This document shows positions 10,308 to 21,230 of a stretch of 64,000 nt of DNA, one piece after another. The stretch lies in contig RCNN01000492.1 of the NCBI GenBank assembly GCA_003667245.1, positions 24,241 through 88,240 on the forward strand, read 5' to 3'. Position 1 is the first letter of the stretch, and every line of letters starts with the position of its first letter. Source of the stretch: Heterostelium multicystogenum. Its lineage: Eukaryota > Evosea > Eumycetozoa > Acytosteliales > Acytosteliaceae. Below the pieces are notes generated by a model. It did not search any database. It was given only the letters and a program-made list of their open reading frames with translations, and had not been told where the DNA came from. The position numbers and the translations under genes are program-made.

Positions 10308-11121
10308 TCAGCTCTGACACTTCGGGCAAAACACACTCGCCCGCTGCCCAAGTATTACGTTGCGCAACTCAGCCCCACAGACCTTGCACGCCTCGCCACC
10401 ACGGCCATAGACGAACAATTCCTGCTGGAAATACCCTGGCTGCCCGTCGCCGCCGATAAAGTCCCGCAACGTGGTGCCGCCGCGCTCGATGGCCGCCGCC
10501 AGGATGCGCTTGATCTCGATCGCCAGCTTCAGGTAACGCCCACGGGAAATGCCCTTGGCTTCCCGGCGCGGATCAATCCCGGCGGCAAACAGCGCCTCCG
10601 TCGCGTAGATATTGCCCACCCCACCACCACCGCGTTGTCCATGATGAACGGCTTCACCGCCATCGAGCGTCCACGGGACAGCTGGAATAGCCGCTCGCCG
10701 TCGAACAGGTCGGTCAACGGCTCCGGCCCCAGGCGGATCAGCAGCTCGTGGTTCAGCGGGTCGAGGCTCCAGAGCATCGCGCCAAAGCGTCGCGGGTCGG
10801 TGTAGCGCAGGGCCAGGCCCGACTCCAGTTCTATATCCACATGCTCATGCTTGGCCGCCGGGCTGCCGGCTTCCACCAGGCGCAGGTTGCCCGACATCCC
10901 CAAGTGGCTGATCAGCGTGCCGACCTCGGCATTGATCAACAAAATACTTGGCCCCGCCGCTCCACCAGCACGATGCGTTGCCCGGACAGCCGCACATCCA
11001 GGTCTTCCGGGATCGGCCAGCGCAGGCGCCGCTCACGCACCACCACACGGCTGACCCGCTGGCCTTCCAGGTGCGGCGCAATTCCGCGCCGGGTGGTTTC
11101 GACTTCCGGTAACTCGGGCAT
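10308..11121 (-). CDS. mutM: Formamidopyrimidine-DNA glycosylase MutM (three indels)
   Basis: 270 residues, the family length, when two extra bases near 10940-10952 and one missing G near 10622 are corrected. Removes 8-oxoguanine and other oxidised purines. The catalytic N-terminal '[13 protein letters not shown]' (Pro2 nucleophile after Met removal, Glu3), lysine region 'HLGMSG', helix-two-turn-helix '[16 protein letters not shown]' and the zinc finger 'CKVCGAEL...CPKCQS' are all present. Confidence 0.94.
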
Positions 11122-11142
11122 GTGTACCTCTTGGAAAAAGGG

Positions 11143-12010
11143 TTAGTGCGCGCCCAGCTCGCGGATCGACAACTTCAAACTCTCGAAGTCGTAGTCCGAC
11201 AGGCCGATATGGTCCAGCACCAGCGGGCCGATGGCGTTCCACTCATGGTCATCCACCTGGTTGCCCAACACGCGGTACGACGCACAAATGTGCTCGGCCA
11301 TTTTCAGGATCGCCAGCAGGTTTTTCAGCTGCGGCTTGTGGTTGGACTCGTCGCTGAAAATCGCCAGGGCATTGTGGTGATTGGCGATGGCATCGGTCAC
11401 ATGTTCCGGCAGGCGCCAGGATTTGGCGGTGTAGTAACCCACCACGGCATGGTTGGTGTTTGAACGCCTGGTTCTCGGTGTCGACCACACGGCACTCCGG
11501 CCGGGCGTTGGCATAGGCCTCTTCCAGCACACTCATGTAGTTCGGGAAACGCTTGAGCATCAACGGCACGCCACAATCGTGGAACAGCCCCAATGCGTAG
11601 GCTTCATCGACCGCCTGGCTGCCGGTGCGCTTGGCCAGGGCCAGGCAGGTCATGGCCACGTCCTGGGCGGTGTCCCAGAAACGGTTGAGGGTGACGATCG
11701 TGTCGTCGCTCATCTCGCCCTTGATCGACTGCGCGTTGATCAGGTTGACGATGGAGCGGCTGCCCAGCAGGTTCACCGCGCGCTGTATCGAGACGATCTT
11801 GTTGCTCAGACCGTAATACGGCGAATTGACGATCTTCAGCAGCGAGCCGGAGAGGCCCGGTCCTGGGCGATCAACCGGGCGATCACTTCCAGGTCCGGAT
11901 CGGGCATGTACTGCTCCATCTGCAAATCCACCAATGATTTGCGGTTGAGGCGGCACACTGATGCCTTGGAGGCTCTGTTGGATCTGTTCGGCGGATAGCT
12001 CTTGGGACAT
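11143..12010 (-). CDS. HDOD domain-containing protein (three frameshifts)
   Basis: About 288 residues with an extra base near 11955, a missing C near 11862 and an extra A near 11458. HDOD domain: 'GSLLKIVNSPYYGL', 'IQRAVNLLGSRSIVNLI', 'ALGLFHDCGVPLML'. HDOD proteins are signalling modules related to HD-GYP domains but lacking the metal-binding signature; here 'HDCG' remains. Role unknown. The stop lies 21 bases from mutM on the same strand, so the two may be co-transcribed. Confidence 0.85.
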
Positions 12011-12165
12011 AGGGGGCACACTCTGGACTAGGCGGCGATTCTAACCTTTATGGCAACCGGGCTGACACCTCAAAAACCCGAACTGAACCGCTTCCACATG
12101 TCCGGCGGCGCCGCCAAGTACTGCACAACACGGTATACTCCCGCTCTTTTTTCCGGAGCGACGTC

Positions 12166-13363
12166 ATGTCCCTGCCAAGCCTGCGTCTCAAAGCCAACGC
12201 CGATCGTCGTTTGCGCAACGGCCACCTGTGGGTCTACAGCAACGAAATCGATGTGGGCCGCCACACCTCTTCACGGCTTCCAGGCAGGCGACCAGGCGAT
12301 CCTGGAAGCAGCCGGCGGCAAGACCCTCGGCATCGTGGCCATGAGCCCGAACAACCTGATCTGCGCCCGCCTGCTGTCCCGCGACATCAAGTTGCCGCTG
12401 GACAAGTCGCTGCTGGTGCACCGCATCAACGTCGCCCTGTCCCTGCGTGACCGCCTGTTCGACAAGCCGTTCTACCGCCTGGTGTACGGCGATTCCGACT
12501 TGTTGCCAGGCCTGGTGGTCGACCGTTTCGGCGACATCCTGGTGGTGCAGATCGCTTCGGCGACCATGGAAGCCCACAAGGAAGACGTGATTGCCGCACT
12601 GACCCAAGTGCTCAAGCCAAGCGGCATCCTGTTCAAGAACGACTCCGCCGCGCGTGATGCCGAAGGCCTCAACCGCTACGTCGAAACCGTGTTCGGCCTG
12701 GTGCCGGAGTGGGTTGCCCTCGAAGAAAACGGCGTGAAGTTCGAAGCGCCGGTGATCCAGGGCCAGAAGACCGGCTGGTTCTACGACCACCGCATGAACC
12801 GCGCCCGCCTGGCTCCGTATGCCAAAGGCAAACGCGTACTCGACCTGTACAGCTACATCGGCGGCTGGGCGTGCAAAGCGGCCGCCTTCGGTGCCAGTGA
12901 AGTGTTCTGCGTCGACGCCTCCGCCTTCGCCCTCGACGGCGTGGAGCGCAACGCGGCACTGAACGGCGTTGCCGAGAAAATGACCTGCATCGAAGGCGAC
13001 GTGTTCGAAGCCCTCAAAGAGCTGAAAGCCAGCGAAGAGCGTTTCGACGTGATCGTGGCCGACCCGCCTGCCTTCATCAAGCGCAAGAAAGACATGAAGA
13101 ACGGCGAAGGCGCCTACCGCCGCCTGAACGAGCAAGCCATGCGCCTGCTCAGCAAGGACGGCATCCTGGTCAGCGCTTCGTGCTCGATGCACTTGCCGGA
13201 AGACGACCTGCAAAACATCCTGCTGACCAGCGCCCGTCACCTGGATCGCAATATCCAGATGCTGGAACGCGGCGGCCAGGGCCCGGACCACCCGGTGCAC
13301 CCGGCGATTGCCGAGACCCGGTATATCAAGAGCATTACTTGCCGGTTGTTGCCGAACAGCTAA
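12166..13363 (+). CDS. rlmI: 23S rRNA m5C1962 methyltransferase RlmI-like (one frameshift)
   Basis: 398 residues after removing one extra base near 12260. N-terminal PUA-like RNA-binding part ('NADRRLRNGHLWVYSNEID') and C-terminal Rossmann methyltransferase with 'VLDLYSYIGGWACKAAAFGA', 'DASAFALDGVERNA' and catalytic 'VIVADPPAFIKRK' plus cysteine in 'VSASCSMHL', the m5C nucleophile. Methylates C1962 of 23S rRNA in E. coli. Divergent from the HDOD gene. Confidence 0.9.
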
Positions 13364-13386
13364 CGCCCAATTGGAACCGGATCAAC

Positions 13387-13487
13387 TGTAGGAGCGAGCT
13401 TGCTCGCGAAAGACGAATAGACAACACGGGCTACCTGATAGCGCTGCGTTATCGTTGACGTTCTTCGCGAGCAAGCTCGCTCCTACA
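13387..13487. repeat. REP doublet, GTAGGAGCGAGC class, copy 1 of 3 near the RAYT
   Basis: Arms 13387-13410 and 13464-13487 in inverted orientation; spacer contains 'CTGATAGCGCTGCGTTATCG', nearly identical to that in the doublets at 14823 and 15490. All three units are 101 bases long. Confidence 0.93.
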
Positions 13488-13595
13488 GCGGCAACACACA
13501 CCATCATGGGCTTGGCCTCCCACAACACTTTTGATTGAATTCCCCGTTTCGCAGACTAGTATCGGTTTCTGGTTTTACTCCGGAAAATAAAAACA

Positions 13596-14793
13596 ATGTC
13601 TGAGTCCTCTTATTCGCCACCCCATGGCGACGTAAAACGCCAACAACGCTCGCGCTTCATCCTCATCACCTGCATCTCGCTGATCAGCTTCTTCCCGATC
13701 AATATCCTGCTGCCCTCCTTTCCAGCCCTGGCCGCGAAGTTCGATACCTCAACTGCTGAGGTCGCCTTATCCATCAGCCTGTTCACTCTGGTTTTTGCGA
13801 TTTCCCAACTGATCGCCGGCCCGCTTTCAGATAAATTCGGGCGCAAGGAAGTGCTGCTGGGGTGCATCGTGGTTTCCACCCTAGGCTCGATCGGCTGCGC
13901 ACTGGCGGCGAATTACCCGAGTTTCCTGCTGTTTCGCGCCGTCCAGGCCATCGGCTGTGGCTTTTTGTGCTCGGCCATGCGCTGGTTGAAGACCTTTTCG
14001 AAGAGCAGGATCGCGCCCGCATCCGCATCTACTACATGACCCTGAGCGGATCGTTCGTTGCGCTGTCGCCGCTGCTCGGCTCCTGGCTGCAAAACCACAT
14101 TTGATTGGCAGGGCAGCTTTTATGGATTTGCGGTGATGGCGCTAGGCATGTTTATCCATGCCTGGCTGATATTGCCGTCCAAGGCGGCCAGCCCTGAAAG
14201 AGCCCCTGTTTCGATCATCGCCACGCTGAAATCCATCGCAAGCAACCGGGACTTCATCCGTTACTGGTGGATCGCCGCGTTGGTATTCGCGTGTTACTTC
14301 GCCTTGATCAGCGTGACACCGCTGATTTTCATGGATGAGTTGAAGCTGTCCGAATACCAGTACGCGGTAGTGCTGATGGTGTATGGCGTTGCCTACCTGC
14401 TGGGCGGCGTTGCAGCAACTGCACTGCAGAAAACATATCTCCCTCACGCGACAAATCAACCTCGGGCTGGGCCTGCTGGGGATCGCAGGCGTATTGCTGA
14501 CGCTGGTGATCAGCTATGAGGCCATGACCACCATCACCCTGCTGATCCCGATGCTGATCAGCGCCCTGGCCGTGACCCTGGTTCGCCCCGCCGCGATTTC
14601 CGCGGCCATGTTGCTGTTCTCCAGCAGCGCCGGCACCGCCGCGTCGGCCGGCAACAGCATCATGTTCATCACCGCCGCCGTCAGCAGCGCCGCGCTCGCC
14701 CAAGCCGGAAACAACTTGCTGATGACCATCGCCATCAGCTTCATCGTGCTCAGCGTTTGGGGCGTAGTGACGAACATCAGAGTCGGACGCTAA
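13596..14793 (+). CDS. MFS transporter, Bcr/CflA-type drug exporter (three frameshifts)
   Basis: About 398 residues with a missing T near 13970 and extra bases near 14100 and 14430. Twelve hydrophobic segments can be followed; the loop 2-3 signature of the family reads 'AGPLSDKFGRKEVLLG' (about residues 75-90), and 'DRARIRIYYM' is typical of loop 4-5. Proton-driven efflux of drugs or metabolites from the inner membrane is the usual role; substrate not predictable here. Confidence 0.85.
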
Positions 14794-14797
14794 CGCT

Positions 14798-14823
14798 CTC
14801 CCACTCCCACTCCCACTCCCACT
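14798..14823. repeat. Short tandem repeat, (CTCCCA) x 4.3
   Basis: Four perfect copies of CTCCCA and a partial fifth lie directly between the MFS stop codon and the left REP arm at 14823. The unit resembles the CTCCCACA end of the common REP arm, so slippage of a REP remnant is possible. Confidence 0.8.
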
Positions 14824-14923
14824 GTAGGAGCGAGCTTGCTCGCGAAAAACATATAGGCGACACGGGCCACCTGATAGCGCTGCATTATCGTTGACGTTCT
14901 TCGCGAGCAAGCTCGCTCCTACA
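14823..14923. repeat. REP doublet flanking the RAYT on its left, copy 2 of 3
   Basis: Arms 14823-14846 and 14900-14923 (TTCGCGAGCAAGCTCGCTCC...), 101 bases in all. The spacer matches the copies at 13387 and 15490 except for a few substitutions. Ends 94 bases before the RAYT start. Confidence 0.93.
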
Positions 14924-15017
14924 GAAGGCATGACATATTCAGAACCAGTGTTTAAACGCCAATAGACACTGTTGCCTCCTACCGTCTCTCTTCTACCCAC
15001 ACGAAGAGGACGAAGGA

Positions 15018-15477
15018 ATGTCCACCCAGCAAAACGCCCATCGGCTGCGTAAAGGCCGCTATTCGGAATCCGGCCGCATTTACCTGCTCACCGCCGTCAC
15101 CCATCAACGACAGCTGGTCTTCCAGGACTGGCGCATTGGTCGCCTGCTTGTTCGCGAATTCAGAAAGGCTCAGGACGACGGCGAGGCGACCTCACTGGCC
15201 TGGGTCGTGATGCCGGACCATTTCCATTGGCTGGTGGAATTGCACAACGGCGATTTGCCGAGACTGATGCGGATTACCAAGTCGCGAAGTGCCCACGCCA
15301 TTAACAAAGCGAGGAGTTTGCCACGGGACACTTTGGCAAAAGGGCTACTTTGATCGGGCGCTACGCCGGGAAGATGACCTGAAAGCAACAGCTCGATACA
15401 TCGTCGCCAATCCATTAAGAGCAGGGCTGGTTGAGCGTATCGGCGACTATCCGCTCTGGGACGCCATGTGGCTGTGA
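15018..15477 (+). CDS. REP-associated tyrosine transposase (RAYT, one frameshift near 15315)
   Basis: About 152 residues if one base is corrected between 15305 and 15325. TnpA_REP/Y1-transposase family: 'RLRKGRYSESGRIYLLTAVT' at the start, the HUH metal site 'VMPDHFHWLVEL' (His-x-His), and the helix with the candidate nucleophile Tyr in 'ATARYIVANPLRAGLVE'. RAYTs bind and cleave single-stranded REP hairpins and are thought to spread BIMEs. It is flanked by two near-identical REP doublets, strong context for the assignment. RBS-like GAAGGA precedes the ATG. Confidence 0.9.
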
Positions 15478-15489
15478 AATACGCAACCC

Positions 15490-15590
15490 TGTAGGAGCGA
15501 GCTTGCTCGCGAAAAACCAACAGACGACACGGACCACCTGATAGCGCTGCGTTACCGTTGACGTTTTTCGCGAGCAAGCTCGCTCCTACA
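15490..15590. repeat. REP doublet flanking the RAYT on its right, copy 3 of 3
   Basis: Arms 15490-15513 and 15567-15590, starting 12 bases after the RAYT stop. Same 101-base unit as at 13387 and 14823, with 'CTGATAGCGCTGCGTTACCG' in the spacer. Confidence 0.93.
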
Positions 15591-15807
15591 GGTAGACGGC
15601 CATTCCCTCCGGCCGCCAGCGGTGTAGAATCGGACCTATTCATCGCCAGTCATCCCCCGGCGGGTTTATGAGCTCGAGGCCCAAGCAAGCGGCGATCCCG
15701 CGACGCGAGTGGCAACTTCCGGACACACGGCCATTTTTCGGGTGTTCCAGTCGTCAATTAGAAGCTCACTCCCCTTTAGTACTTGATTAGCCGCCCGGAG
15801 TGCTCCA
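15591..15807 (+). promoter_or_regulatory. ilvD upstream region, no clear element
   Basis: About 217 bases between the right RAYT repeat and ilvD. A TAGAAT hexamer near 15625 could be a -10 box, giving a leader of roughly 170 bases, but no convincing -35, leader peptide or attenuator hairpin was recognised. Confidence 0.25.
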
Positions 15808-17648
15808 ATGCCTGATTACCGCTCGAAAACATCCACCCACGGCCGCAACATGGCCGGCGCCCGCGCACTGTGGCGCGCCACGGGGATGAAAGATGACGAC
15901 TTCAAGAAGCCGATCATCGCGATTGCCAACTCGTTCACCCAGTTCGTACCCGGCCACGTCCACCTCAAGGACCTGGGCCAACTGGTCGCCCGCGAGATCG
16001 AACGCGCCGGCGGTGTAGCGAAAGAATTCAACACCATCGCCGTGGATGACGGCATCGCCATGGGCCATGACGGCATGCTGTATTCCTGCCGAGCCGCGAG
16101 ATCATCGCCGACTCCGTGGAGTACATGGTCAACGCCCACTGCGCCGACGCCATCGTGTGCATCTCCAACTGCGACAAGATCACCCCCGGCATGCTGATGG
16201 CCGCCCTGCGCCTGAACATCCCGGTGATCTTCGTCTCCGGCGGCCCGATGGAAGCCGGCAAGACCAAGCTCGCCTCCCACGGCCTCGACCTGGTGGACGC
16301 CATGGTCATCGCCGCCGATTCCAGCGCTTCTGACGAGAAGGTTGCGGAATACGAGCGCAGCGCCTGCCCTACCTGCGGTTCGTGCTCCGGCATGTTCACC
16401 GCCAACTCGATGAACTGCCTGGTGGAAGCCCTGGGCCTGGCCTTGCCGGGCAACGGCTCGACACTGGCCACCCACAGCGACCGCGAGCAACTGTTCCTGC
16501 AGGCCGGCCGCACCATCGTCGAGCTGTGCAAGCGCTACTACACCGAGAACGATGAGTCGGTGTTGCCGCGCAACATCGCCAACTTCAAGGCGTTCGAAAA
16601 CGCCATGACCCTGGACATCGCCATGGGCGGTTCCACCAACACCATCCTGCACTTGCTGGCCGCCGCGCAAGAAGCCGAGATCGACTTCGACCTGCGGGAC
16701 ATCGATCGTCTGTCGCGCCACGTGCCGCAACTGTGCAAAGTCGCGCCAAACATCCAGAAGTACCACATGGAAGATGTGCACCGTGCCGGCGGGATCTTCT
16801 CGATCCTCGGCTCCCTGGCCCGTGGCGGCTTGCTGCACACCGACCTGCCGACCGTGCACAGCAAGTCCCTGGCCGAAGGCATCGCCAAGTGGGACATCAC
16901 CCAGACCACCGATGAAGCCGTGCATCACTTCTTCAAGGCCGGCCCGGCCGGCATCCCGACGCAGACCGCGTTCAGCCAGTCGACCCGTTGGGAAACCCTC
17001 GACGACGACCGTGAAAACGGCTGCATCCGCAGTGTCGAGCATGCCTATTCGAAAGAGGGCGGCCTGGCCGTGCTGTACGGCAACATCGCCCTCGATGGCT
17101 GCGTCGTGAAAACTGCCGGTGTCGACGAGTCGATCCACGTGTTCGAAGGCCGCGCCAAGATCTACGAAAGCCAGGACAGCTCGGTACGCGGCATCCTCGC
17201 TGACGAAGTGAAGGAAGGCGACATCGTCATCATCCGTTACGAAGGCCCGAAAGGCGGCCCGGGCATGCAAGAGATGCTGTACCCGACGTCGTACCTGAAA
17301 TCCAAGGGCCTGGGCAAAGCCTGCGCCTTGCTCACCGACGGCCGTTTCTCCGGCGGGACCTCGGGCCTGTCCATCGGCCACGCTTCGCCGGAAGCTGCTG
17401 CGGGCGGCGCCATCGGCCTGGTGCAGGATGGTGACAAGGTGCTGATCGACATTCCGAACCGCTCGATCAACCTGTTGATCAGCGATGAAGAACTGGCGGC
17501 ACGCCGGGTCGAGCAGGACAAGAAAGGCTGGAAGCCGGTGGAGAAGCGTCCGCGCAAAGTCACCACCGCCTTGAAGGCTTATGCCCTGCTGGCCACCAGT
17601 GCCGACAAGGGTGCTGTGCGTAACAAGGCGATGCTTGACGGTCTGTAA
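15808..17648 (+). CDS. ilvD: Dihydroxy-acid dehydratase IlvD (one frameshift)
   Basis: 613 residues after adding one missing C near 16090. Dehydrates 2,3-dihydroxyisovalerate and its homologue to the 2-keto acids in valine and isoleucine synthesis; Fe-S dependent. Cysteine motifs '[13 protein letters not shown]' and '[19 protein letters not shown]' and the C-terminal '[16 protein letters not shown]' are intact. A strong terminator follows. Isoleucine synthesis also uses ilvA, at 41.3-42.8 kb. Confidence 0.96.
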
Positions 17649-17660
17649 ACCTCGCCCATA

Positions 17661-17692
17661 AAAATGCCCCGCCAGGTGCGGGGCATTTTTTT
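17661..17692 (+). terminator. Rho-independent terminator after ilvD
   Basis: Perfect 9-bp stem ATGCCCCGC / GCGGGGCAT (17664-17672 and 17678-17686) with a 5-base loop, followed by a run of seven T. It starts 13 bases after the ilvD stop codon. Confidence 0.93.
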
Positions 17693-17727
17693 GCCTGGAG
17701 ATAATTCCCCAAACAAAGGAGATCAAC

Positions 17728-17818
17728 TGTGGGAGCGGGCTTGCTCGCGAATTGCGGTGTGCCAGTTACTGAATAAGCTGGCTGATCCACCGCCTTCGCG
17801 AGCAAGCCCGCTCCCACA
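17728..17818. repeat. REP doublet, GTGGGAGCGGGC class
   Basis: Arms 17728-17751 and 17795-17818 in inverted orientation, between the ilvD terminator and the 3' end of the phosphatase gene on the other strand. Confidence 0.92.
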
Positions 17819-17841
17819 TTTTTGACCGAGTCCAGCCGTAC

Positions 17842-18900
17842 TTACTGAATCTCGTCCGGCTTGACGATCACCCAGTTTTTATCCGCCGTCACCGGCAACC
17901 CTTCCTTGGCCTGGGCCGCAGCGTGCTTGGCCATCATGCCGTTGAGCTGGGTCATGTATTTGTCTTTACGGTTGATCCACAGGTGGATGCCGCCCTTGGC
18001 CACGTCCACGTCATGGAACAGCATGTAGCCGTCACTGGTCGGCGTGTCGCCACCGACGATCACCGGTTTTTTCCACTCGTCGATGTAGGTCAGGATCGCC
18101 GCGTGCTTGCCGGCCATCCAGGTGGCCGGGGTCCACAGGTACGGGGTCAGCTCCAGGCCGAGGTTGGCCTTCTCGTCATACTTGCCGGCGGCAATCTGCT
18201 TGCGGGCGGTGGTCAGCTCGCCGGTCTTGCGGTCCTTGAGCAAGGTGCTCACGCCGATGACGTTCTCGGGTTTGACGTTGTAGCCGTACTTCGGATCGGC
18301 CGCGACCATGCGCACCAGTTCCTCGGACGCGGCGGTCATCACGTAGACCTCGATGCCGTTTTCCATCAGCTTGTTGAACAGCTCAGCCTGGCCGGTGAAG
18401 ACCTTCGGCGGCTGCACTTCCATGTTCTTGACCACGTCACCGTCGTAATAGGTGACCGGCACCGGCTTGCCCGACGCCATCATCTCGTCGACGTAGCCCT
18501 TGAGTTCCTTGAGGGTGAAGCCGGAGAAAATCTGCGCGACCCACGGGTAGCAGACCATGTCGTCGACTTCGCAGAGGCGGTAGTAGTAGCTGAAGAGGCT
18601 TTCCTTGTGGTCGGCGGTGTCTTTGAACGGGATCAGCTTCAGGGAAGGGTCCATGGTGTCGCGGGTGATCAGGCCCTTGTTTTCCAGGTACGGCAGCAAT
18701 GACTCTTCAAGGTCGTAGCGATAACTGGTGTTGTCCATGTCGAACACCGCGAAGTTGCCCTTATTGGCATTGGCAGCAATCATCGTGTCCAGTTGCTTGG
18801 CGGCAGCCGCCGGCCAGTGTTTCAACTCGGTGGCGGCAAAGGCCTGGCTCGCGAGGCCCAGGCACAGCGCGGCGGCAAACAGTTTCGGCGCTAGCTTCAT
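17842..18900 (-). CDS. pchP: Phosphorylcholine phosphatase, periplasmic HAD enzyme
   Basis: 352 residues, intact, with a signal peptide (residues 1-22, cut after 'ASQAFA'). HAD motif I '[11 protein letters not shown]' falls at about mature residues 32-36, motif II in '[12 protein letters not shown]', and motif IV '[12 protein letters not shown]'. These match P. aeruginosa PchP, which hydrolyses phosphorylcholine released from phosphatidylcholine or sphingomyelin so that choline can be taken up. An alternative reading as a generic HAD phosphatase is possible, but motif spacing supports PchP. Confidence 0.85.
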   Translation of the reverse strand: MKLAPKLFAAALCLGLASQAFAATELKHWPAAAAKQLDTMIAANANKGNFAVFDMDNTSYRYDLEESLLPYLENKGLITRDTMDPSLKLIPFKDTADHKESLFSYYYRLCEVDDMVCYPWVAQIFSGFTLKELKGYVDEMMASGKPVPVTYYDGDVVKNMEVQPPKVFTGQAELFNKLMENGIEVYVMTAASEELVRMVAADPKYGYNVKPENVIGVSTLLKDRKTGELTTARKQIAAGKYDEKANLGLELTPYLWTPATWMAGKHAAILTYIDEWKKPVIVGGDTPTSDGYMLFHDVDVAKGGIHLWINRKDKYMTQLNGMMAKHAAAQAKEGLPVTADKNWVIVKPDEIQ

Positions 18901-19141
18901 GTGCGTTTTCTCCCTGAGTGAAAGACATCGACGCTAACAAATCTGTATGACAGTTATCGCCCGAGCGCGACCGCTTTCGTCGTGATCGCGCCAATGCCAT
19001 ACGCCTGCGCGTCATTCGCTTATTCCAAAAACGACAGTCACCATGCGATAACGTTATTAAATCAATATATTTCAAGCTGTTAGGCTTGCCGGTTCGCAAT
19101 CGCAGGCTCCTGCGATTGGCTGCCTTCTCAACGGAGCTTCA
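18901..19141 (+). promoter_or_regulatory. Intergenic region upstream of cystine symporter with ATAACGTTAT palindrome
   Basis: This divergent region is AT-rich relative to the rest of the window around 19040-19080. It contains the perfect palindrome ATAACGTTAT (19048-19057) next to 'TAAATCAATATATTTC', and TTATTCC near 19019. A sulfur-responsive LysR regulator such as CysB would be a natural candidate for a cystine transporter, but this is speculation from position. Confidence 0.35.
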
Positions 19142-20533
19142 ATGAATCTGCCCCTGATTCTCAACTTACTGGTGTTCGTGGCCCTGCTGCTGGGCCTGGC
19201 ACAAACCCGCCGAACCAACTGGAGCCTCGCCAAGAAGGTCTTGTTTGCGTTGGTACTCGGCGTGATCTTCGGTGTGGTGCTGCACGCGATCTACGGTGCC
19301 GGCAACCCGGTGCTCAAGGCCTCGATCGGCTGGTTCGACCTGGTCGGCAACGGTTACGTGCAGTTGCTGCAAATGATCGTGATCCCGCTGGTGTTTGCCT
19401 CGATCCTCAGCGCCGTGGCCCGTCTGCATAACGCCTCGTCCCTGGGCAAGATCAGCTTCCTGACCATCGGCACGCTGCTGTTCACCACGGCAATCGCGGC
19501 GCTGATCGGTATCGGCCTGACCAACCTGTTCGGCCTCACCGCCGAAGGCCTGGTGGCCGGCACCCAGGAAATGGCGCGCCTGCAAGTGATCCAGAGTGAT
19601 TACGCGGGCAAGGTCGCCGACCTGAATATCCCGCAACTGCTGCTGTCGTTCATCCCGCAGAACCCGTTCGCCGACCTGGCCCGGGCCAAGCCGACGTCGA
19701 TCATCAGTGTGGTGATCTTCGCTGCATTCCTTGGGGTTGCCGCGCTGCAACTGCTCAAGGATGACGTGGAAAAAGGCCAGAAAGTCCTCAACGCCATCGA
19801 CACCCTGCAAGCCTGGGTGATGCGCCTGGTGCGCCTGGTGATGAAGCTGACCCCGTACGGCGTATTGGCGCTGATGACCAAAGTGGTCGCCAGCTCCAAC
19901 CTGCAAGACATCATCAAGCTCGGCAGTTTTGTGGTGGTGTCGTACCTGGCCCTGGGCCTGATGTTTGTGGTGCATGGCCTGCTGCTGTCGCTGGCCGGGA
20001 TCAACCCGCTGCGGTTCTTCCGCAAGGTCTGGCCGGTGCTGACGTTTGCCTTCACCAGCCGCTCCAGCGCCGCCAGCATCCCGCTGAGCATCGAAGCGCA
20101 GACCCGTCGTTTGGGGATCCCGCAGTCCATCGCCGGCTTTGCCGCCTCGTTTGGCGCAACGATTGGCCAGAACGGTTGCGCGGGTCTTTACCCAGCGATG
20201 CTGGCGGTGATGGTTGCGCCGACCGTGGGTATCAACCCGCTGGACCCGCTGTGGATCGCGACCCTGGTGGCGATTGTGACCTTGAGTTCGGCCGGTGTGG
20301 CGGGCGTGGGCGGCGGTGCGACGTTTGCCGCGCTGATCGTGCTGCCGGCGATGGGCTTGCCTGTGTCACTGGTGGCGCTGCTGATTTCGGTTGAGCCGCT
20401 GATCGACATGGGCCGTACGGCATTGAACGTGAACGGTTCGATGACGGCCGGGGCGATTACCAGCCAGATCATGCAGCAGACGGATAAAGAGCTGCTCAAT
20501 GCCGATGAGCATGCGGAACTGGCGCAGGCCTGA
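19142..20533 (+). CDS. tcyP: L-cystine/dicarboxylate symporter family transporter, TcyP-like
   Basis: 463 residues, intact. Sodium:dicarboxylate (glutamate) symporter fold with about eight to ten hydrophobic segments; landmark regions are '[19 protein letters not shown]', '[20 protein letters not shown]' and '[20 protein letters not shown]'. The last two are typical of the YdjN/TcyP cystine importers rather than C4-dicarboxylate carriers. Inner membrane. Separated from pchP by 240 bases. Confidence 0.85.
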   Translation: MNLPLILNLLVFVALLLGLAQTRRTNWSLAKKVLFALVLGVIFGVVLHAIYGAGNPVLKASIGWFDLVGNGYVQLLQMIVIPLVFASILSAVARLHNASSLGKISFLTIGTLLFTTAIAALIGIGLTNLFGLTAEGLVAGTQEMARLQVIQSDYAGKVADLNIPQLLLSFIPQNPFADLARAKPTSIISVVIFAAFLGVAALQLLKDDVEKGQKVLNAIDTLQAWVMRLVRLVMKLTPYGVLALMTKVVASSNLQDIIKLGSFVVVSYLALGLMFVVHGLLLSLAGINPLRFFRKVWPVLTFAFTSRSSAASIPLSIEAQTRRLGIPQSIAGFAASFGATIGQNGCAGLYPAMLAVMVAPTVGINPLDPLWIATLVAIVTLSSAGVAGVGGGATFAALIVLPAMGLPVSLVALLISVEPLIDMGRTALNVNGSMTAGAITSQIMQQTDKELLNADEHAELAQA

Positions 20534-20542
20534 CAGACCGCT

Positions 20543-20623
20543 ATCGCAGGCAAGCCAGCTCCCACATTGAACCGGTTTTTTCAGTAATACTCGGTCAACT
20601 GTGGGAGCTGGCTTGCCTGCGAT
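20543..20623. repeat. REP doublet, GGAGCTGGCTTGCC class, tail-to-tail
   Basis: Arms 20543-20566 (ATCGCAGGCAAGCCAGCTCC...) and 20600-20623 (TGTGGGAGCTGGCTTGCC...). Lies between the convergent tcyP and folA genes. Confidence 0.9.
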
Positions 20624-20627
20624 GCTC

Positions 20628-21140
20628 TTAGGCTTTTTCCCAGACTTCGAAGTTGTACGCCGGCTTGTCACCCTCAGCCGGATTCTCGACATTCGACACC
20701 AGCTTCCACTGGTTCAAATCAAACTCGGGAAACCACGCATCCCCCTCCGGGCTCAACGCCACCCGCGTCAAATACAGGCGATCCGCCTGCTCCAGCCCCT
20801 GGGCATACAACTGCGCGCCGCCGATCAGCATCAGCTCATCCACGCCCTGCGCCTTGGCCCATTCCTCAGCCCGCTCCACGGCCGCGTCCAGTGACGGAAA
20901 AACTTCCGCACCTTCCAGCGCCAAGTCGGTCTGACGGCTGACCACAATGTTCAACCGGCCCGGCAACGGTCGCCCCAGGGAATCCCAGGTCTTGCGCCCC
21001 ATGATGATCGGCTTGCCCAAGGTAGTGGCCTTGAAATATTTGAAATCCCCCGGCAAATGCCAGGGCATGCTGTTGTCGACGCCGATCACACGGTTTTCAC
21101 CGAGGGCTGCGATCAGGCTTAAAGGGAGAGTTTTTTTCAT
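20628..21140 (-). CDS. folA: Dihydrofolate reductase
   Basis: 170 residues, intact. Reduces dihydrofolate to tetrahydrofolate with NADPH. 'LIAALGENRVIGVDNSMPWH' near the N-terminus, 'IIMGRKTWDSLGRPLPGR' and 'LMLIGGAQLYAQ' are the usual motifs. Start set at the ATG at 21140 (MKKTLPLS) because the longer reading lacks family similarity. thyA, which makes its substrate, lies 12.5 kb away. Confidence 0.96.
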   Translation of the reverse strand: MKKTLPLSLIAALGENRVIGVDNSMPWHLPGDFKYFKATTLGKPIIMGRKTWDSLGRPLPGRLNIVVSRQTDLALEGAEVFPSLDAAVERAEEWAKAQGVDELMLIGGAQLYAQGLEQADRLYLTRVALSPEGDAWFPEFDLNQWKLVSNVENPAEGDKPAYNFEVWEKA

Positions 21141-21230
21141 GGCGACGAGAATACCAGAGCCACGCCCGGCATACCCCAACCGGCGTTCCAGCGGTTATGC
21201 TCCAACCTCACTGGCTCAACAGGACGGCGC

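Noticed and set aside
15591..15807. ilvD leader considered as an attenuator or riboswitch
   Set aside because: No leader peptide rich in branched-chain codons and no terminator/antiterminator pair was recognised.
15816..17726. A 636-codon open frame on the minus strand opposite ilvD
   Set aside because: ilvD on the plus strand has all Fe-S motifs and the full family length. The antisense frame has no recognisable domain and is a high-GC shadow.
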